Position numbers and translations under genes: made by a program
Shown here: in pieces, positions 59,771 through 64,000 of the stretch
How the letters are laid out: every line of letters begins with the position of its first letter
Numbering within the stretch: position 1 is the first letter of the stretch
Notes under the pieces: generated by a model
Told to the model about the DNA's origin: nothing
The model's input: the letters and a program-made list of their open reading frames with translations, nothing else
The model's database searches: none
Assembly (NCBI GenBank): GCA_016710435.1
Contig: JADJVV010000001.1
Span: 248,001 to 312,000, forward strand
DNA: 64,000 nucleotides
Source: Hyphomicrobiales bacterium
GTDB taxonomy: Bacteria; Pseudomonadota; Alphaproteobacteria; Rhizobiales; Aestuariivirgaceae
Direction of reading: 5' to 3'

Positions 59771-60652
59771 TCAGCGCCGCTCCGGGCGGCCGTTCAGCAC
59801 CAGCAGCAGCGCCAGCACGCCGTAAAGGAAGGCCTCCCGCCACATGACCGGCAGGTAGCCATCCCACAAGGCCTCCGTCTCGCCGAACAGGAAGGCCGCC
59901 AGCGCTGCATTGCGGGGCGTGGTGAAGCCGCCCGCTGCCGCGATGAACAGCACCTTGATGCCGTAGGTCAGTCCCGCGCCGAAGCTCATGTTGCCGAAAT
60001 GGAGAAGCGTGAAGATGCCACCCGCCATGGCAATGAATCCGGACGCCGCGGCGGTGAGCGTGATCACCTTCTCCACATTGGTTCCCAGCAACGACGCGGC
60101 CAGCGGTTCCTGCGCCACCGCTCGGATGGCACGGCCCGCGGAGGTGAATTGCAGAACCATGTCACTTGCTGCGAGCATCGCCAGCATGACCACGACATTA
60201 ATCGCCTGCACGGCGGAAACCTGGGCACCGAAGCCAAGCGGCAAGACCGCGCTCGACAGCGGTGGCAGCCAGTTGTCGCGTCCGTTCGCGCCGATGTGCA
60301 CGCCTTCCATCAGCACGATGGCAATCGCCAGCGTGGCGACGATCATCGCGTTCGGCGAGCGCTGCGCAAAGCGCGGCACGATCAATCCCGCAAACACGCT
60401 GAGCACGATGAGTGACAACAGCAGCGATGCCCCGATCCCGAACAGGATGGACGTCGCAAAGGTAAAGATCATCACGTTATAGGCAGCGTTGGTGCCCAGC
60501 ACCAGCACCTGCCCCGAAAAGGCGAAGAGCGATCCGTGCGCCAGGTTGGGCTTGGGCACCACCTGGAACAGCAGCACGTAGCTATAGGCAAGCAGCGCAT
60601 AGACCATGCCGTTATGGATGCCGCCCACCGCGATCTGGTAGAGGTAGCTCAC
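59771..60652 (-). CDS. Branched-chain amino acid ABC transporter permease (LivH-like), orphan
   Basis: 293-residue membrane protein. It has the LivH signature (GGIHNGMVYALLAYSYVLLFQV with NLAHGSLFAFSGQVLVLG, and GRAIRAVAQEPLAASLLGTNVEKVI). The start is GTG 60652. LivM, LivF, LivG and the binding protein are absent from the window, so it is an isolated copy that may act with a remote system or be a remnant. Confidence 0.85.
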   Translation of the reverse strand: MSYLYQIAVGGIHNGMVYALLAYSYVLLFQVVPKPNLAHGSLFAFSGQVLVLGTNAAYNVMIFTFATSILFGIGASLLLSLIVLSVFAGLIVPRFAQRSPNAMIVATLAIAIVLMEGVHIGANGRDNWLPPLSSAVLPLGFGAQVSAVQAINVVVMLAMLAASDMVLQFTSAGRAIRAVAQEPLAASLLGTNVEKVITLTAAASGFIAMAGGIFTLLHFGNMSFGAGLTYGIKVLFIAAAGGFTTPRNAALAAFLFGETEALWDGYLPVMWREAFLYGVLALLLVLNGRPERR

Positions 60653-60703
60653 GCAACCACCGGCCCCTTGCCCCTGCCGTGAGTCCTGGCGTTATATGCC
60701 ACC

Positions 60704-61213
60704 ATGCGCCCGATTGCCGTTGCCATTCTGTTGATCATGGGTCTGCTGGGACTCGCCGCCTGTACCGATGAAGCCCGGACCAGTTACCTCGACCTTCAGG
60801 GCCGAGTGTTCATCTTCAATCCGCGGATTGCAACAGCAACCTATGTCGTCACCCTCGCCATCCGCAAGACGCCACCGGCGGGATCAAAGGTCGTTGCAAC
60901 CTTCGATAATCCTGCGGGCGGCGAAATGCTTCGCATCGAACAACCCTTCCGCGACGGACAGACGCGCGTTTCGCTGGAGAGTGATCCCCTGCAATGCGTG
61001 AAGAAGGGCCGCACCTACGCTTTCCATGTCAGCGTGGTGGATGCATCGGGCAAGGAACTGCAGAAGGTGGATTCGTCCATTACGTCGACGCTGGATCAAT
61101 CCATCCTCCCGCCGGCGCCACTGGTGATCGGCCCCGGGTATGAACCCAATCCGGCGCTGGAGGAGACAGCGGGCAAAGATGCCATGGCGCAACGGGCCCA
61201 GTGTCCGCCCTGA
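60704..61213 (+). CDS. Putative lipoprotein of unknown function
   Basis: 169 residues. Lipobox LAAC near residue 20 after a hydrophobic signal. The mature chain has beta-rich segments YLDLQGRVFIFNPRIATATYVVTLAI and GGEMLRIEQPFRDGQTRVSLESD (in part), and a Pro-rich end. One internal Cys (QCVKKGRTYAF) and one near the end (AQCPP). I do not recognise a family. It converges with rsmB. Confidence 0.7.
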   Translation: MRPIAVAILLIMGLLGLAACTDEARTSYLDLQGRVFIFNPRIATATYVVTLAIRKTPPAGSKVVATFDNPAGGEMLRIEQPFRDGQTRVSLESDPLQCVKKGRTYAFHVSVVDASGKELQKVDSSITSTLDQSILPPAPLVIGPGYEPNPALEETAGKDAMAQRAQCPP

Positions 61214-61215
61214 GT

Positions 61216-62496
61216 CTACGCCTTCTGCATCACGCAAACGAAGAAGCCGTCGGTGCCATGTTGGCGCGGCGTCAGCAGGAGTGTGTCGGTAGCGCCATCA
61301 GCCGAACGCGGCACTGTTCCCGGAAGATGCACGGGCCAGAGTGTTGCCGTCGGCATGATCCTGAACGCGGGCTGGCTGCGCAGGAACCAGGCAACCTGTT
61401 CGCTGTTCTCGTCCGGCAGCAGTGAACAGGTGAAATAGGCAAGCCTGCCCCCTGCCTTCACAAGCTCGGCCCCACGCGTGAGGACGTCGCGTTGTTCCTT
61501 GATGCGTATGGCCAGGGATTTCTCCGTGAGCCGCCATTTCGCGTCCGGCTTGCGCCGCCATGTGCCCGTGCCAGTGCAAGGGGCATCGACGACAACGCAA
61601 TCAAAGCTGCCGGCCGCAAGTTTGCCGCCCTCTTCCGCCGCCAGCACGTCGATGTTGGTGGCGCCGCTCCGGCCCATCCGTTCGAAGATGGGCCGCAGGC
61701 GGTGGCGGTCCCGGTCATGGGCGGCGATGCTGCCCTCGTTCTTCATCAGCGCCGCTAGTGCCAGCGTCTTGCCGCCCGCACCGGCGCAGATATCGGCCAC
61801 GCGTTCGCCCGGCTGCACGCACGTCAGGCCGGCAGCGATCTGCGAGGCGGCATCCTGCACCTCGAACCAGCCCATGCCATGCGCGGGCTCCGCCTCGACC
61901 GACACATGCTTCTGGTCGGGTCCCGGCGCCGCAATGCGAAGTGCCGTCGGCGCGAATGGCCCATCCGTCGCACCAAACCGCGACAAGGACGCAAGCACCT
62001 TCGCCCTGTCCGCCTTCAATGTGTTGACGCGAAGGTCAATCGGCGCGCGCTCCGCCAGGGCAGCGCCTTCGGCGGCGGCCCCGTCTCCGAACACGCGGGC
62101 AAGGCTGGGCGCGAGCCACGCCGGAAAGTCCCCCGCAACGTGCGGCGGCGCATCCGAAATCGTGCGCGTGATCGCTGCAAGTTCATCGGCGCTTGGCTGT
62201 GAAGGTCCGTGCTCGCCATCCGACAATGCCGCGATGTCATCAGCGCCCATGCCCCATGTGGCATGCAGCGTGGCCAGCACCAGCGCGCGCGGCGCTTCGC
62301 TGTTCATGCGGTGTGCGGCACTCGCCTTGTGGCGAAGCGTATCATAGACCAGCGTCCCGATGCCGTGACGGTCGCCCGCACCGGCAAAACGGTGCGCCTT
62401 GCCCCAGTCCTTCAGCGCCTCGGATGCGGGGCGATGACGCTGGGTGATCTCGTCGAGAATTTCGATTGCCGCGGAGACGCGGCCAGGGAGGCGCAT
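61216..62496 (-). CDS. RsmB-like rRNA (cytosine-C5)-methyltransferase
   Basis: 426 residues. Catalytic motifs of m5C methyltransferases: SAM site VADICAGAGGKTLALAAL, motif IV VDAPCTGTGTWRRKPD and motif VI FTCSLLPDENSEQV (the nucleophile Cys in TCS). An N-terminal NusB/PUA-like region precedes. It probably methylates a 16S rRNA cytosine like RsmB (C967), though the exact target is inferred. It is 3 bp after the MAPEG gene. Confidence 0.9.
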   Translation of the reverse strand: MRLPGRVSAAIEILDEITQRHRPASEALKDWGKAHRFAGAGDRHGIGTLVYDTLRHKASAAHRMNSEAPRALVLATLHATWGMGADDIAALSDGEHGPSQPSADELAAITRTISDAPPHVAGDFPAWLAPSLARVFGDGAAAEGAALAERAPIDLRVNTLKADRAKVLASLSRFGATDGPFAPTALRIAAPGPDQKHVSVEAEPAHGMGWFEVQDAASQIAAGLTCVQPGERVADICAGAGGKTLALAALMKNEGSIAAHDRDRHRLRPIFERMGRSGATNIDVLAAEEGGKLAAGSFDCVVVDAPCTGTGTWRRKPDAKWRLTEKSLAIRIKEQRDVLTRGAELVKAGGRLAYFTCSLLPDENSEQVAWFLRSQPAFRIMPTATLWPVHLPGTVPRSADGATDTLLLTPRQHGTDGFFVCVMQKA

Positions 62497-62499
62497 GAT

Positions 62500-62925
62500 T
62501 CAGCCGTTTCCAAGAAAGCGGATGGCAAACCACACCCACAGGCACAGCGCGAAGGCATAGGATGCCAGAAAAAATACAAGCCGCGTCAACACCCTGTTCC
62601 GCCGCGTGTGCTCCAGCGTGTGCAGGATGCGCGCCGCGAGGAACGCAAAGGCGAGGCCGGCCGCATTCATGTCGGCAAGCCCGGTCGCAATGAAAAGCCC
62701 CGCAACCGCATAGACCAGCATCGGCACCTGGAACTGGTTGTCGAAATTGTTGGCGAGCTTCCGTGCAGCCTCGGGCCATCCCGCATTGTTGATGGCCACC
62801 ACCTGCAGCCGCACCTTGCCGCCCCGTGCGGCGGCCACGCGGGCGCGCAAGGTCAGCAGGCCCACGATCAAGGTGAGCGCCACATGACCCAGCAGGGCGA
62901 CGACCAGCGCCTGCGCGGGCGTCAT
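62500..62925 (-). CDS. MAPEG-family membrane protein
   Basis: 141 residues with four helices: LLGHVALTLIVGLLTLRARVAA, LANNFDNQFQVPMLVYAVAGLF, ADMNAAGLAFAFLAARILHTLEH, and LTRLVFFLASYAFALCLWVWF. The FDNQFQVPM segment and R-I-L-H-T motif are the MAPEG signature. Members use glutathione or handle lipids; this bacterial group is uncharacterised. Its ATG overlaps the guaB stop (TGATG). Confidence 0.88.
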   Translation of the reverse strand: MTPAQALVVALLGHVALTLIVGLLTLRARVAAARGGKVRLQVVAINNAGWPEAARKLANNFDNQFQVPMLVYAVAGLFIATGLADMNAAGLAFAFLAARILHTLEHTRRNRVLTRLVFFLASYAFALCLWVWFAIRFLGNG

Positions 62926-64000
62926 CAGCCGATCCTCTGGTAGTTCGGTGCTTCGCGGGTGATCATGATGTCGTGGGCATGGCTTTCGCGCAAACCCGCC
63001 CCGGTGATGCGAACGAACTGCACGCGCTCCTGCAATTCCTTGATGGTGGCCGCACCCACGTAGCCCATGGAGGCGCGAAGCCCGCCGACAAGCTGGTGCA
63101 GCACGGCACCGACAGGACCCTTGTATGGCACCTGGCCTTCGATGCCTTCCGGCACGAGCTTCAACGAATTGCCCACATCCTGCTGAAAATAGCGGTCTGC
63201 GGAGCCGCGCGCCATCGCCCCAACCGAACCCATGCCGCGATAGGACTTGTAGGACCGGCCATTGTAGAGGAACACCTCGCCCGGGCTTTCGTCCGTTCCC
63301 GCGAGCAGCGACCCGATCATCGCCACGTTGGCACCGGCAGCCAGCGCTTTCGCCATGTCGCCCGACAGCTTGATGCCGCCATCGGCGATGATGGGAACGC
63401 CATGGCGCGCACCCTCTTCGGCGCATTCCACGATGGCCGAGAACTGCGGCACGCCAACGCCCGCAACCACGCGCGTGGTGCAGATCGAGCCAGGCCCGAT
63501 GCCGACCTTCACCGCATCCGCACCATTGTCGATCAGCGCCTTCACGGCTTCCGCCGTCGCCACATTGCCGCCGATGATCTGCACCTTGTTCGACATCTGC
63601 TTCACAAGGTTGACCTGCTTCAGCACGTTGATGGAGTGACCGTGCGCCGTATCAACGATCAGCACGTCCACGCCTGCATCGATCAGCCGCTCGGCGCGTT
63701 CGCGCCCGGCGTCGCCAATCCCCGTGGCGGCAGCGACGAGCAGCCGCTCCTTCTCGTCCTTCGCGGCGAGAGGATGGTCCGCCGCCTTCTCCATGTCGTT
63801 GACGGTGATGAGTCCCACGCACTTGCCGTCGTCATCGGTGACGACGAGCTTCTCGATGCGGTGCTTGTGCAGCAGGCGCTTGGCTTCCTGGCGGGTGACG
63901 CCTTCCTTCACGGTCACGATCTGCCGCGTCATCAGGTCGGCAACCTTGGCATTCATGTCGGTGGCGAAGCGCACATCGCGGTTGGTGATGATGCCGACAA
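62925..64000 (-). CDS. guaB: IMP dehydrogenase (C-terminal part; gene runs off the window)
   Basis: About 358 residues are visible; the 5' end lies beyond 64000. IMP to XMP, the rate-limiting step to GMP. The remaining CBS part reads IVTVKEGVTRQEAKRLLHKHRIEKLVV; catalytic loop GPGSICTTRVVAGVGVPQ holds the active-site Cys; IADGGIKLSGDMAKALAAGA and YRGMGSVGAMARGSADRYF follow. The C-terminus is TREAPNYQRIG. It precedes MAPEG and rsmB. Confidence 0.97.
   Translation of the reverse strand, partial: VGIITNRDVRFATDMNAKVADLMTRQIVTVKEGVTRQEAKRLLHKHRIEKLVVTDDDGKCVGLITVNDMEKAADHPLAAKDEKERLLVAAATGIGDAGRERAERLIDAGVDVLIVDTAHGHSINVLKQVNLVKQMSNKVQIIGGNVATAEAVKALIDNGADAVKVGIGPGSICTTRVVAGVGVPQFSAIVECAEEGARHGVPIIADGGIKLSGDMAKALAAGANVAMIGSLLAGTDESPGEVFLYNGRSYKSYRGMGSVGAMARGSADRYFQQDVGNSLKLVPEGIEGQVPYKGPVGAVLHQLVGGLRASMGYVGAATIKELQERVQFVRITGAGLRESHAHDIMITREAPNYQRIG

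Noticed and set aside
62926..63426. Upstream extension of the MAPEG frame to 308 codons
   Set aside because: The added part overlaps guaB in another frame and is not coding; the MAPEG start is ATG 62925.

Overview
The window is GC-rich, densely coded chromosomal DNA from an alphaproteobacterium, most likely of the Hyphomicrobiales (Rhizobiales) type. The pointers are the aapJQMP general amino-acid transporter, a sphaeroides-heme-protein (SHP) cytochrome cluster, the guaB-MAPEG-rsmB and radA-cvpA-purF-SDR gene orders, a dnaG-rpoD pair and NnrU proteins. I see no insertion sequence, phage, CRISPR array or rRNA gene. One tRNA gene (Ile, CAU anticodon) is present. No stretch over 300 bases lacks a gene; the longest gaps (about 16220-16492 and 33543-33771) are described below.

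Layout. 1-11 kb: an incomplete BMP-type binding protein, a MASE1/HWE sensor kinase, tRNA-Ile2, AMP nucleosidase, then small metabolic and secreted proteins (carbonic anhydrase, nitrilase plus acetyltransferase, 2OG oxygenase, HlyU). 11-17 kb: a redox block with a Crp/Fnr regulator, PPK2 polyphosphate kinase, a cytochrome b-diheme cytochrome c fusion with SHP and a second diheme cytochrome, an extradiol dioxygenase, and two FNR-type boxes. 17-25 kb: rpoD, dnaG, ohr, two His-rich secreted proteins, GatB/YqeY, carA. 25-33.5 kb: a Rieske-tailed FAD oxidoreductase, aldolase plus FGGY kinase, M32 carboxypeptidase, alr-mlaE-mlaF. 33.5-41 kb: a 22-residue peptide gene with a near-ideal ribosome site, a frameshifted amidohydrolase, two secreted proteins and aapJQMP. 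41-48 kb: radA-cvpA-purF-SDR converging on a YfgM-like gene, a short lipoprotein and der. 48-55 kb: a multicopper-oxidase-fold protein lacking most copper ligands, panB, MOSC and two NnrU genes, then a pair of ParA/MinD-like ATPases converging on a Cys-rich repeat protein. 55-64 kb: a ferritin-like protein, guaA, divergent mntH/mntR with two operators, a lone LivH permease, rsmB, MAPEG and incomplete guaB.

Functional themes are purine and pyrimidine nucleotide synthesis (guaA, guaB, purF, carA, amn), replication and transcription (dnaG, rpoD, radA), manganese and iron handling, amino-acid uptake, and an oxygen- or NO-responsive heme/redox set. The most interesting unexplained items are the ATPase pair with the Cys-rich protein, the tiny peptide gene, the cytochrome fusion operon, the leaderless-looking FNR-box genes, the short lipoprotein in the bamB position, and the copper-ligand-poor oxidase.
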